Shown here in pieces: positions 6,513 through 14,868 of a stretch of DNA of 47,532 bases. The stretch covers positions 1-47,532 of the forward strand of contig JAJEHI010000111.1 of NCBI GenBank assembly GCA_022823775.1. Reading direction: 5' to 3'. The position numbers and the translations under genes are program-made. Every line of letters begins with the position of its first letter. Positions within the stretch are counted from its first letter, which is position 1. Under the pieces are notes generated by a model. That model was not told where the DNA came from. It searched no databases and worked only from the letters and a program-made list of their open reading frames with translations. The DNA is from Defluviicoccus sp. (GTDB lineage: Bacteria > Pseudomonadota > Alphaproteobacteria > MPNO01).

Positions 6513-8486
6513 ATGACCGGCGCCGAGAACGCGCTCCCCGATCTGTCCCGGTACGACACGTCGCCCAAGCTGCTCGGGCGCAACGCGGAGGTTCGGGGCG
6601 ACCGCCCGTGTCTCAGGGAAAAGCATCTCGGCATCTGGGAGACCGTGACCTGGGGCGAGGCCGCCGCCCGGGTCAGGGAGATCGCCTGCGGGCTCAAGAC
6701 CCTCGGCATGGAGCGCGGCGACCGGGTCTCGATCGTCGGCGACAACCGGCCGGTGCTCTACAACGCCATCCTCGCGATCCAGTCGCTCGGCGGCGTGCCG
6801 GTGCCGATCTACCAGGATTCGGTGGCCGACGAGACGCGCTACGTCCTCAACAACGCGGAGGTGCGGTTCGTCTTCGCGGAGGACCAGGAACAGGTCGACA
6901 AGGTCATCGAGATCAAGGACGACTGCCCGACCATCGAAGGGGTGATCTACCACGACCCGCGCGGGCTCAGGAACTACCGCGAGGCGTTCCTGTGCAGCAC
7001 CGAGGACCTGATACGGGAGGGCCGGGCCTACGACGCGGAACATCCGGGATTCTACGACGCGGAGGTCGCGCGCGGGACGGCCGACGACACCTCGGTCATC
7101 CTCTATACCTCCGGCACGACGGGCAACCCGAAGGGCGTCGTCCTTTCCTACCGGAACGTGCTGGTGAGCGCGCTGAACTCGGTGCGCCAGGAGGGGCTCG
7201 CCGAGACCGACGAGGTGCTGGCCTACCTGCCGATGGCCTGGGTGGGCGATCACATGTTCTCCTGCGGCCAGGCGCTGGTGGCGGGGTTCTGCGTGTCCTG
7301 TCCGGAATCGTCGGACACCGTGCTCAACGATCTGTGGGAGGTGGGGCCGACCTATTTCTTCGCCCCGCCCCGGATTTTCGAGAACGTGCTTACCACGGTG
7401 ATGATCCGTATCCAGGATTCGGGCTGGGTGAAGCGGAAGCTGTTCTTCCATTTCCTCGAGGTCGCGAAGCTCCACGGCAAGAGGATCCTCGACGGCGAGA
7501 AGGTGGGACCGTGGAACCGCCTCCATTACGCGCTGGGCGCGCTGCTGATCTACCGCCCGCTCCTGAACACGCTCGGGCTGACCAGGGTGAAGCTCGGCTA
7601 CACGGCGGGAGAGGCGATCGGGCCGGACATCTTCGACTTCTACCGCAGCATCGGCTTCAACCTGAAGCAGCTCTACGGCATGACCGAGGCCAGCGTGTTC
7701 ATCACCGTCCAGCCGAACGGGGAGGTGCGGTCGGATACCGTCGGGCGGCCGGCGGCGGAGGTCGAGCTCAGGATCGAGGACAACGAGGTCCAGTTCCGCG
7801 GGCCCGGCGTGTTCGTCGAGTATTTCCGCAACCCCGAGGCGACCGCCGAAACCAAGACCGGGGACGGCTGGTGCCGCACCGGCGACGCCGGCTTCATCGA
7901 CGGCGAGGGGCATCTCAAGATCATCGACCGGGCCAAGGACGTGGGCCGCCTGAACGACGGCACCCTGTTCGCGCCCAAATACATCGAGAACAAGCTCAAG
8001 TTCTTCCCCGACATCTTCGAGGCCGTGAGCTTCGGCCATGAGCGGGACCGCGTGACGGCCTTCGTCAATATCGACCTCGAGGCGATGGGCGACTGGGCCG
8101 AGCGCAACGGCATTTCCTACGCGAGCTACCAGGAACTTGCCGGGCTGCCGCAGGTCTACGACATCGTCCAGGGGCGGGTCGAACAGGTGAACCGCGACCT
8201 CGCGATGGACGCCGACCTCGCGGGCGCGCAGATCAGGCGCTTCCTCGTCCTCCACAAGCAGCTCGACGCGGACGACGGGGAGCTCACCCGCACCCGCAAG
8301 GTCCGCCGGCGCCATGTTTCCGAAAAATACGGCTCCCTGATCGAGGCCCTTTATTCCGGCCAGGACCGCTGCGGGATCGAGACCGAGGTGACGTTCGAGG
8401 ACGGCCGCAAGGGCACGGTCCGCGCCGACCTGCGGATCCGCGACGTCGACGTCGCGCCGGCGGAAGCGCCGAGGAGCGCCGCGTGA
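6513..8486 (+). CDS. AMP-binding acyl-CoA synthetase (long-chain-type) of the ABC-transporter cluster
   Basis: A 657-residue adenylate-forming ligase predicted to activate a carboxylic acid to its CoA thioester with ATP. Motifs are YTSGTTGNPKG (198-208, ATP/phosphate loop), LYGMTEA (387-393), GWCRTGDAGF (452-461), the variant hinge IDRAKDVGRLNDGTLFAPKY in place of the usual GRxKE block, and a late LTRTRKVRR carrying the probable catalytic lysine. The ATG at 6513 is chosen because GAGGAG lies 6 nt upstream; an ATG at 6495 is the alternative. The stop overlaps the GTG of the next gene (GTGA). Its position at the head of a Liv-type importer operon that ends in a PaaK-like ligase suggests it activates the imported acid. 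The substrate cannot be deduced. Confidence 0.88.
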   Translation: MTGAENALPDLSRYDTSPKLLGRNAEVRGDRPCLREKHLGIWETVTWGEAAARVREIACGLKTLGMERGDRVSIVGDNRPVLYNAILAIQSLGGVPVPIYQDSVADETRYVLNNAEVRFVFAEDQEQVDKVIEIKDDCPTIEGVIYHDPRGLRNYREAFLCSTEDLIREGRAYDAEHPGFYDAEVARGTADDTSVILYTSGTTGNPKGVVLSYRNVLVSALNSVRQEGLAETDEVLAYLPMAWVGDHMFSCGQALVAGFCVSCPESSDTVLNDLWEVGPTYFFAPPRIFENVLTTVMIRIQDSGWVKRKLFFHFLEVAKLHGKRILDGEKVGPWNRLHYALGALLIYRPLLNTLGLTRVKLGYTAGEAIGPDIFDFYRSIGFNLKQLYGMTEASVFITVQPNGEVRSDTVGRPAAEVELRIEDNEVQFRGPGVFVEYFRNPEATAETKTGDGWCRTGDAGFIDGEGHLKIIDRAKDVGRLNDGTLFAPKYIENKLKFFPDIFEAVSFGHERDRVTAFVNIDLEAMGDWAERNGISYASYQELAGLPQVYDIVQGRVEQVNRDLAMDADLAGAQIRRFLVLHKQLDADDGELTRTRKVRRRHVSEKYGSLIEALYSGQDRCGIETEVTFEDGRKGTVRADLRIRDVDVAPAEAPRSAA

Positions 8487-9280
8487 GCGCGGCGGGAGAC
8501 GCCGCCGCGCCGGTCCCGATCCTGCGCCTCGACGGAATCTCCCTCGCCTTCGGCGGCGTCACCGTGCTCGACGACGTGAGCTTCGACATCCGGGAGGGCG
8601 AGATCCGCGCGATCATCGGCCCCAACGGCGCCGGCAAGTCGTCGATGCTGAACGTGATCAACGGCTTCTACCACCCGGACGACGGCACCATCACCTACAA
8701 GGGCGAGACCCGGACCCGGATGAGGCCCGACCAGGCGGCGCGGCAGGGGATCGCCCGGACCTTCCAGAACATCGCCCTGTTCCGCGGCATGAGCACGCTC
8801 GACAACATCATGACCGGGCGCAACACGATGATGCGCCGGAACTTCCTGTGGCAGGCGCTTTATCTCGGCCCGGCGCGGCGGGAGGAGATGGAGCACCGGG
8901 CGCATGTCGAGCGGGTCATCGAATTCCTCGAGATCGAGGCCATCCGGCGGGTCCCGGTCGGACGGCTGCCCTACGGGCTGCAGAAGCGGGTGGAGCTCGG
9001 CCGGGCGCTCGCCGCCGAGCCCGACCTGCTCCTGCTCGACGAGCCGATGGCCGGCATGAACTCCGAGGAGAAGGAGGACATGTGCCGGTTCGTCCTCGAC
9101 GTGAACGACGAGTTCGGCACCACCATCGCGCTGATCGAGCACGACATGGGCGTGGTGATGGACATTTCGGACCGCGTCGTCGTTCTCGACTACGGCCGCC
9201 TGATCGCCGACGGCTCTCCCGACGAGGTGCGCGGGAACGAAGAGGTCATCGCCGCCTATCTCGGCGTGGTTCACGACTGA
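8483..9280 (+). CDS. Branched-chain-type ABC transporter ATP-binding protein (LivG-like)
   Basis: A 265-residue cytosolic ATPase subunit. Walker A is GPNGAGKSS (46-54), the family-typical signature LPYGLQKRVE (162-171) replaces LSGGQ as in LivG proteins, Walker B is LLLLDEP, and the switch histidine is in IEHD (His220). The GTG start overlaps the preceding stop codon and has GAGGAG 6 nt upstream. It pairs with the LivF-type ATPase 3.5 kb downstream to drive one hydrophobic-amino-acid-transporter-family importer. Confidence 0.92.
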   Translation: MSAAGDAAAPVPILRLDGISLAFGGVTVLDDVSFDIREGEIRAIIGPNGAGKSSMLNVINGFYHPDDGTITYKGETRTRMRPDQAARQGIARTFQNIALFRGMSTLDNIMTGRNTMMRRNFLWQALYLGPARREEMEHRAHVERVIEFLEIEAIRRVPVGRLPYGLQKRVELGRALAAEPDLLLLDEPMAGMNSEEKEDMCRFVLDVNDEFGTTIALIEHDMGVVMDISDRVVVLDYGRLIADGSPDEVRGNEEVIAAYLGVVHD

Positions 9281-9296
9281 CGGCGGGGAAGCGGGC

Positions 9297-10235
9297 ATGG
9301 AGTTTATCGAGTCGGTCACAATCACCCCGTTCGTCATGATCGCGCAGGACTTCCCGGTGTTTTTCGGCGAGGTCGTGTTCAACGGCGTGCTGACCGGCGT
9401 GCTCTATTCGCTGGTGGCGCTCGGCTTCGTGCTGATTTTCAAGGCGTCCGGCGTTTTCAATTTCGCGCAGGGCGCAATGGTGCTGTTCGCGGCGCTCACC
9501 CTGGTCGGGCTGATGGAGCTCGGGCTGCCGGTCTGGCTCGCCTTCATCCTCACCATGGGCGCGATGGTCGCGCTCGCCTACGCGGTCGAGCTCCTGGTGT
9601 TGCGCCACCTCGTCAATCAGCCGGACATCATCCTCTTCATGTCGACGATCGGGCTGACCTTCTTCCTGGAGGGGTTCGGAGAGACGTTGTGGGGCTCCAA
9701 CGTCAAGAAGCTCGATATCGGAATCCCCGATACCCCGGTGGAAATCACCGGCATGCTGTTCAACAGCTTCGACCTGATCGCGGCGCTGGCCTGCGCCCTG
9801 CTGGTCACGGGGCTCGCCTTCTTCTTCCAGTACACGCCGACCGGGCGGGCGCTCAGGGCGGTCGCCGACGACCACCAGGCGGCGCTCGCGGTGGGCATCC
9901 CGCTGAAGAAGATCTGGATCATCGTCTGGTCGGTCGCCGGAATCGTGGCGCTCGTCGCCGGGATCGTCTGGGGCGCCAAGAGCGGCGTGCAGTTCTCGCT
10001 CTCGCTGATCGCGCTGAAGGCCCTGCCGGTGCTGATCCTCGGCGGCTTCACCTCGGTGCCGGGAGCGATCGTCGGCGGGCTGATCATCGGCGTCGGCGAG
10101 AAGATCGCCGAAGTCTATTGGGGCCCCGCCGTGGGCGGCGCCATCGAGAACTGGTTCGCCTATGTGCTCGCGCTGGCCTTCCTGTTCGTGCGGCCGCAGG
10201 GCCTGTTCGGCGAGCGCATCATCGAGAGGGTCTGA
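9297..10235 (+). CDS. Branched-chain-type ABC transporter permease (LivH-like)
   Basis: A 312-residue inner-membrane permease with about eight hydrophobic segments and LivH landmarks: NGVLTGVLYSLVALGFVLIFKASGVFNFAQGAM near the N-terminus (given here only as the region 31-63), the RALRAVADDHQAALAVGI cytoplasmic loop that contacts the ATPases, and a C-terminal LFVRPQGLFG. It starts 17 bp after the LivG stop with a GGGGAAG-type site and is followed 3 bp later by the second permease. Confidence 0.9.
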   Translation: MEFIESVTITPFVMIAQDFPVFFGEVVFNGVLTGVLYSLVALGFVLIFKASGVFNFAQGAMVLFAALTLVGLMELGLPVWLAFILTMGAMVALAYAVELLVLRHLVNQPDIILFMSTIGLTFFLEGFGETLWGSNVKKLDIGIPDTPVEITGMLFNSFDLIAALACALLVTGLAFFFQYTPTGRALRAVADDHQAALAVGIPLKKIWIIVWSVAGIVALVAGIVWGAKSGVQFSLSLIALKALPVLILGGFTSVPGAIVGGLIIGVGEKIAEVYWGPAVGGAIENWFAYVLALAFLFVRPQGLFGERIIERV

Positions 10236-10238
10236 TTC

Positions 10239-11315
10239 ATGCTTTACCGGGAAACAGGCCAGTTCAAGACGACCTACGCCGCCGACCAGGCGATCTTTCC
10301 GATTTTCCAGGACCGCGTTTTTATCTTTGCTCTGATCGCCTTTGCCTATCTCGCGATCCCGGCCCTCGCATCGGAATACATGCTTCAGGCGGTGTTGATT
10401 CCGATGATGATTTTTTCGATCGCCGCGGTGGGGTTGAACATCCTGACGGGGTATGCCGGGCAGCTCTCTCTCGGTACCGGTGCGTTTATGGCGATGGGCG
10501 CCTATTCCGCCTACAAGCTGACCACCGGCTTTCCGGAGCTGAACATCATCGTCGTGTTTATTCTCTCCGGCGTGGCGACGGCGCTGGTCGGAATCGTGTT
10601 CGGCCTCCCAAGCCTGCGCATCAAGGGATTTTATCTCGCGGTCGCGACGCTGGCGGCGCAGTTTTTCCTGGTCTGGATGTTCAATCGGGTACCCTGGTGG
10701 TACAATTACCACTCCAGCGGCACGATAACCGCGCCGCCGCGGGAATTCGCCGGCATCATGATGACCGGCCCGACGGCAACCGTCGAGACGCGCTATCTCA
10801 TCGTCCTCAGCTTCTGCATCGTCGCGGGGCTGCTCGCCAAGAATCTGGTGCGCAGCAGGATCGGACGGCACTGGATGGCGATCCGGGACATGGATATCGC
10901 CGCGGAGATCATCGGTATCAGGCTCCTCCCCAACAAGCTGCTCGCCTTCGCGATCAGCTCGTTCTATTGCGGCGTCGCGGGGGCGTTGCTGCTGTTTTCC
11001 TATCTCGGCAGCGCGGAGACCGAGGCCTTCGACATTTTCGTTTCCTTCGACGTGCTGTTCATGATCATCATCGGCGGGCTGGGCAGCATCCTGGGCGCAT
11101 ATCTCGGCGCCGCGTTCATCTGGCTGTTGCCGATCTTCCTGACCAACGCGCCGCAGCTGGTCGGGCTCTCCATGCCGGTCGATTTCCAGAAGCACCTGGA
11201 GGTCATGATCTTCGGATCGCTGATCATCGTTTTCCTGATTTTCGAGCCGGCGGGGCTCGCCCGGCTGTGGCAGATCGGCAAGGAGAAGCTGCGGCGATGG
11301 CCGTTCCCCTATTGA
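10239..11315 (+). CDS. Branched-chain-type ABC transporter permease (LivM-like)
   Basis: A 358-residue inner-membrane permease, partner of the LivH-like protein. LivM landmarks are AAVGLNILTGYAGQLSLGTG, FGLPSLRIKGFYLAVATLAAQ, the RIGRHWMAIRDMDIAAEIIG coupling loop and GGLGSILGAYLG. About nine to ten hydrophobic segments. An unusually long N-terminal tail (about 30 residues) precedes the first membrane segment. It starts 3 bp after the livH-like stop. A 146-bp gap with a strong hairpin separates it from the binding-protein gene. Confidence 0.9.
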   Translation: MLYRETGQFKTTYAADQAIFPIFQDRVFIFALIAFAYLAIPALASEYMLQAVLIPMMIFSIAAVGLNILTGYAGQLSLGTGAFMAMGAYSAYKLTTGFPELNIIVVFILSGVATALVGIVFGLPSLRIKGFYLAVATLAAQFFLVWMFNRVPWWYNYHSSGTITAPPREFAGIMMTGPTATVETRYLIVLSFCIVAGLLAKNLVRSRIGRHWMAIRDMDIAAEIIGIRLLPNKLLAFAISSFYCGVAGALLLFSYLGSAETEAFDIFVSFDVLFMIIIGGLGSILGAYLGAAFIWLLPIFLTNAPQLVGLSMPVDFQKHLEVMIFGSLIIVFLIFEPAGLARLWQIGKEKLRRWPFPY

Positions 11316-11342
11316 GCCGGATTCGGGCGCGTGATAGCGTTT

Positions 11343-11382
11343 CCCGCGCATTTCGGCCCCGTGCCGAAGCGTATCGCGCGGG
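11343..11382 (+). other. Nested hairpin between permease and binding-protein genes
   Basis: Outer stem CCCGCGC (11343-11349) with GCGCGGG (11376-11382) encloses inner stem TTCGGC (11352-11357) with GCCGAA (11363-11368). No T-run follows, so it is unlikely to be an intrinsic terminator. Intercistronic hairpins in this position often set the excess of binding protein over permease through mRNA processing or stability; that role is inferred. Confidence 0.45.
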
Positions 11383-11461
11383 CTGTGTCGCGGTGCGAAG
11401 CGAGCAAGGGCCGGGAATGCTCCGGCGGGCGTAAACGTCTATGACCTTAAGGGAGGACATC

Positions 11462-12787
11462 ATGAACCTCAAGAGACTGGGCTTGATTTTGACCGCGGCG
11501 GTCGTCGCTTTGCCCGCCGTTCCGGTCACCGCGATGGCGGCCGGGGAGATGTTCATTCCGCTGCTTGTCTACCGCACCGGGCCTTACGCGCCGAACGGCA
11601 TCCCGGCGGCGAACGGCATGGTCGACTATCTGAAGCTTCTCAACGCGCGCGACGGCGGAATCAACGGCGTCAAGATGGTCTGGGAGGAATGCGAGACCAA
11701 GTACAACACCAAGCTCGGCGTCGAATGCTATGAGAAGCTGAAGAAGAAGGGTCCGACCGGGGCGGCGATCGTCAATCCGTTCAGCACCGGCATCACCTAT
11801 CAGCTCATTCCGAAGGCCTTCGTCGACAAGGTGCCGATCCATTCGATGGGCTACGGCCGGACGGCCGCGGGCGACGGGCGCGTCTTCAAGTGGGCGTTCA
11901 CCGCGCCGACCAGCTACTGGAGCCAGGCGACGGCGTTCATCAAGTATGTCGGCGAGCAGGAGGGCGGCCTCGACAAGCTCAAGGGCAAGAAGATCACGCT
12001 GATCTACCACAACAGCGCCTACGGCAAGGAACCGATCCGGACCCTGCAGATCCTGTCGGAGAAGCACGGCTACAAGCTCGACCTGCTCGCGGTCGACCAC
12101 CCGGGCCAGGAGCAGAAATCGACCTGGCTGCAGATCCGGCGCCTGAAGCCCGACTACATCTTCATGTGGGGCTGGGGCGTGATGAACCAGGTCGCGATCA
12201 AGGAGGCGGCCGCCATCAAGTTCCCGATGGACAAGTTTATCGGGGTCTGGTGGTCCGGTTCCGAGAGCGACGTCCGCCCGGCCGGCGAAGCGGCCAAGGG
12301 ATACAAGGCTGGCAACTTCCACGGCGTCGGCTCCGGCTACGACATCCACCAGCAGATCCTCAAGACGATCTACAAGGGCGATGTCGAGGCGGCGAAGAAG
12401 AACAACTGGGGCGAGGTGCTCTACAATCGCGGCCTGACCAACATGGTCTACGACACCGAGGCCATCCGCACCGCGATGGGCAAGTTCGGCAACAAGCCGA
12501 TGACCGGCGAGCAGGTCCGCTGGGGCATGGAGAACCTCAACCTGACCCAGGACAAGCTGACCAAGCTCGGCTTCAAGGACTTCATGCAGGCGCACCGCAT
12601 CACCTGCGAGGACCACGAAGGCGGCGGACCGGTCATCTTCCAGCAGTGGGACGGCAAGCAGTGGAAGCTGATCTCAAAGTGGTACACGCCGATGTACGAC
12701 ATCGTGCGCGACCTGGTCGAGAAGGAAGCCGCCAAGTACGCGAAGGAGAACAAGATCACCCCGCGCGACTGCTCGAAGGAGGGGTGA
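11462..12787 (+). CDS. ABC transporter periplasmic substrate-binding protein (LivK-like)
   Basis: A 441-residue type I periplasmic binding protein. An Sec signal peptide is evident (MNLKRLGLILTAAVVALP.., cleavage after the AMA-A stretch near residue 25), followed by mature domains with VYRTGPYAPNGIP, AFTAPTSYWSQATAFIKYV and MDKFIGVWWSGSESDVRPAG. It resembles the large binding proteins found with acyl-CoA ligases rather than classical leucine binders. The ATG at 11462 is chosen over an upstream ATG at 11441 because GGGAGG lies 6-7 nt before it and the signal peptide begins there. It belongs to the importer encoded around it; the ligand may be an aromatic or other organic acid. Confidence 0.88.
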   Translation: MNLKRLGLILTAAVVALPAVPVTAMAAGEMFIPLLVYRTGPYAPNGIPAANGMVDYLKLLNARDGGINGVKMVWEECETKYNTKLGVECYEKLKKKGPTGAAIVNPFSTGITYQLIPKAFVDKVPIHSMGYGRTAAGDGRVFKWAFTAPTSYWSQATAFIKYVGEQEGGLDKLKGKKITLIYHNSAYGKEPIRTLQILSEKHGYKLDLLAVDHPGQEQKSTWLQIRRLKPDYIFMWGWGVMNQVAIKEAAAIKFPMDKFIGVWWSGSESDVRPAGEAAKGYKAGNFHGVGSGYDIHQQILKTIYKGDVEAAKKNNWGEVLYNRGLTNMVYDTEAIRTAMGKFGNKPMTGEQVRWGMENLNLTQDKLTKLGFKDFMQAHRITCEDHEGGGPVIFQQWDGKQWKLISKWYTPMYDIVRDLVEKEAAKYAKENKITPRDCSKEG

Positions 12788-12818
12788 GTCCTTCGCGCGT
12801 AGCAGCGGAACCGTTGGC

Positions 12819-13631
12819 ATGACGGAGAACGGAAGCGCCCTTCTCAATGTGAACAACATTGAGGTGATCTACGACCGGGTGATCCTGGTCCTGAAAGGCG
12901 TTTCCTTCCACGTTCCCGAGGGGGGCATCGTCGCCCTCCTCGGCGCCAACGGGGCCGGCAAGACGACGACGCTCAAGGCGATCTCCAACCTGCTCCGGGC
13001 GGAACGGGGAGACGTCACCAAGGGCACCATCGAGTACCGCAACGAACGCATCGAGAAGCTCTCGGCCCACGACCTGGTCACCCGCGGCGTCGTCCAGGTT
13101 ATGGAAGGACGCCATTGCTTCGAACACCTGACGGTCGAGGAAAACCTGCTGACCGGCGCCTATATCCGGGGCGACAAGAAGAACTTCTCCGACGACCTCG
13201 ATCTCGTCTACCGCTATTTCCCGCGCCTCAAGGAGCGCCGCAGGGCGCAGGCGGGCTACACCTCGGGCGGCGAGCAGCAGATGACTGCGATCGCCCGCGC
13301 GCTGATGACACGCCCCAAGATGATGCTGCTCGACGAGCCGTCGATGGGGCTCGCGCCGCAGCTGGTCGAGGAGATTTTCGGGATCGTCTCCCGCCTCAAC
13401 GAGGAGGAAGGCGTGACCATCCTGCTCGCCGAGCAGAACACCAACATGGCGCTCCGCTATGCGCGCTACGGCTACATCCTGGAGAACGGCCGCGTGGTCC
13501 TCGACGGCGAGGCCTCGACGCTGCGCGAGAACGAGGACGTGAAGGAGTTCTATCTCGGCCTCTCCTCCTCCGGCCGCAAGAGCTACCGCGACGTGAAGTC
13601 CTATCGCCGCCGCAAGCGCTGGCTCGCCTGA
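12819..13631 (+). CDS. Branched-chain-type ABC transporter ATP-binding protein (LivF-like)
   Basis: A 270-residue ATPase subunit. Walker A is GANGAGKTT (42-50), the signature is TSGGEQQM (148-155), Walker B is MMLLDEPSMGLAP, and LLAEQNTNMAL carries the usual LivF switch region (Gln in place of His). A basic C-terminal tail (SYRDVKSYRRRKRWLA) extends beyond the usual LivF end. It starts 31 bp after the binding-protein stop and lies 4 bp before the PaaK-like gene. Confidence 0.91.
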   Translation: MTENGSALLNVNNIEVIYDRVILVLKGVSFHVPEGGIVALLGANGAGKTTTLKAISNLLRAERGDVTKGTIEYRNERIEKLSAHDLVTRGVVQVMEGRHCFEHLTVEENLLTGAYIRGDKKNFSDDLDLVYRYFPRLKERRRAQAGYTSGGEQQMTAIARALMTRPKMMLLDEPSMGLAPQLVEEIFGIVSRLNEEEGVTILLAEQNTNMALRYARYGYILENGRVVLDGEASTLRENEDVKEFYLGLSSSGRKSYRDVKSYRRRKRWLA

Positions 13632-13635
13632 ACCG

Positions 13636-14868
13636 ATGACCGCCTATTTCGACGCGCTCGAGACGCGCTCTCCCGACGAGCGGGAGGCCGCCCTGATGGA
13701 GGCGCTCGCCGGGCAGGTGGCCCGGGCGCGCGAGACCCCCGGTCAGGCCGGGATGCTGTCCAGGATAGAGCCCCGCGACATCGTCAGCCGGGAAGCGCTC
13801 GCGGAGCTCCCGGTCATCCGCAAGAGCGACCTGATGGAACGCCAGGCCGCGACGGCGCCTCTCGGCGGGCTAAACCGTCTGCCGACGGAGAGGATGACGC
13901 GCCTCTTCCTGTCGCCGGGGCCGATCGCAGAGCCGCAGGGGCGGCGGCCCGACTACTGGCGGATGGCCCGCGCGCTGCACGCCGCCGGATTCCGCGCCGG
14001 CGATGTCGTGCTCAACTGCTTCTCCTACCACTTCACGCCGGCCGGCATGATGTTCGACGGCGCGGCGGCGGCGATCGGCTGTCCGGTCATCCCGGGCGGC
14101 ACCGGCCAGACCGAGAGCCAGATCGAGGCGATCCGGCGTTTCCGACCGGTCGGCTACGCCGGCACCCCGGATTTCCTCAAGATAATCCTCGACAAGGCCG
14201 ACGAAATCGGCGCCGACGTCTCGTCGATCCGCCGAGGCGGGGTCGGCGGCGGCGCCCTGCTCCCGCCGCTCCGCAAGGAATACGACGACCGCGGCATCGC
14301 CGTCCTCCAGTCCTACGGCACGGCGGATGTCGGGTTGATCGCCTACGAGTCGGAAGCCCGCGAAGGCATGATCCTCGACGAGGAGATCGTCGTCGAGATC
14401 GTGCGCCCGGGGACCGGCACCCCGGTGCCGGAAGGAGAAGTCGGCGAGGTGGTGGTCACGCTCCTCGACGAGGACTACCCGCTGCTCCGCTTCGCGACCG
14501 GCGATCTCTCGGCGATGCTGCCCGGTCAAAGCCCCTGCGGACGCACCGCGCCCCGGATCAAGGGATGGATGGGCCGCGCCGATCAGAGAACCAAGGTCCG
14601 CGGCATGTTCGTGGACCCGGCGCAGATCGACCGCGTCCTCGAACGGCACCCGGAAGTGGGGCGCATGCGGCTCGTCGTGAACGAGGAAGGCGGCATCGAC
14701 GCCCCGGTTCTGCAATGCGAGACCGGCGGCGGCCCGGAAGACCTCGCGGACGCCGTGGCGGCGACGTTCCGGGAGGAATGCAAGCTCAGGGTCGCGGTCG
14801 AGCTGGTGGACGCCGGCAGCCTTCCCAACGACGGCAAGATCGTCGACGACCGGCGCGACTACGGCTGA
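13636..14868 (+). CDS. PaaK-like adenylate-forming ligase (phenylacetate-CoA ligase family)
   Basis: A 410-residue protein of the phenylacetate-CoA ligase family: VLNCFSYHFTPAGMMFDGAA, GCPVIPGGTGQTESQIEAI, QSYGTADVGLIAYE, LLRFATGDLSA, and the C-terminal GRADQRTKVRGMFVDP block followed by a small ACT-like end domain. The N-terminal SSGTTG-type phosphate loop is replaced by FLSPGPIAEPQG, a change that recurs in ligases found with such Liv operons as far as I recall; its effect on catalysis is uncertain. Last gene of the operon, 4 bp after the LivF-like gene. Its last 10 bp overlap the convergent MFS gene. Likely works on the same imported acid as the synthetase at 6513. Confidence 0.83.
   Translation: MTAYFDALETRSPDEREAALMEALAGQVARARETPGQAGMLSRIEPRDIVSREALAELPVIRKSDLMERQAATAPLGGLNRLPTERMTRLFLSPGPIAEPQGRRPDYWRMARALHAAGFRAGDVVLNCFSYHFTPAGMMFDGAAAAIGCPVIPGGTGQTESQIEAIRRFRPVGYAGTPDFLKIILDKADEIGADVSSIRRGGVGGGALLPPLRKEYDDRGIAVLQSYGTADVGLIAYESEAREGMILDEEIVVEIVRPGTGTPVPEGEVGEVVVTLLDEDYPLLRFATGDLSAMLPGQSPCGRTAPRIKGWMGRADQRTKVRGMFVDPAQIDRVLERHPEVGRMRLVVNEEGGIDAPVLQCETGGGPEDLADAVAATFREECKLRVAVELVDAGSLPNDGKIVDDRRDYG

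Noticed and set aside
9297..11315. Lower-GC patch in the permease genes as a sign of transfer
   Set aside because: The T-rich codons are explained by phenylalanine, leucine and isoleucine in membrane segments.
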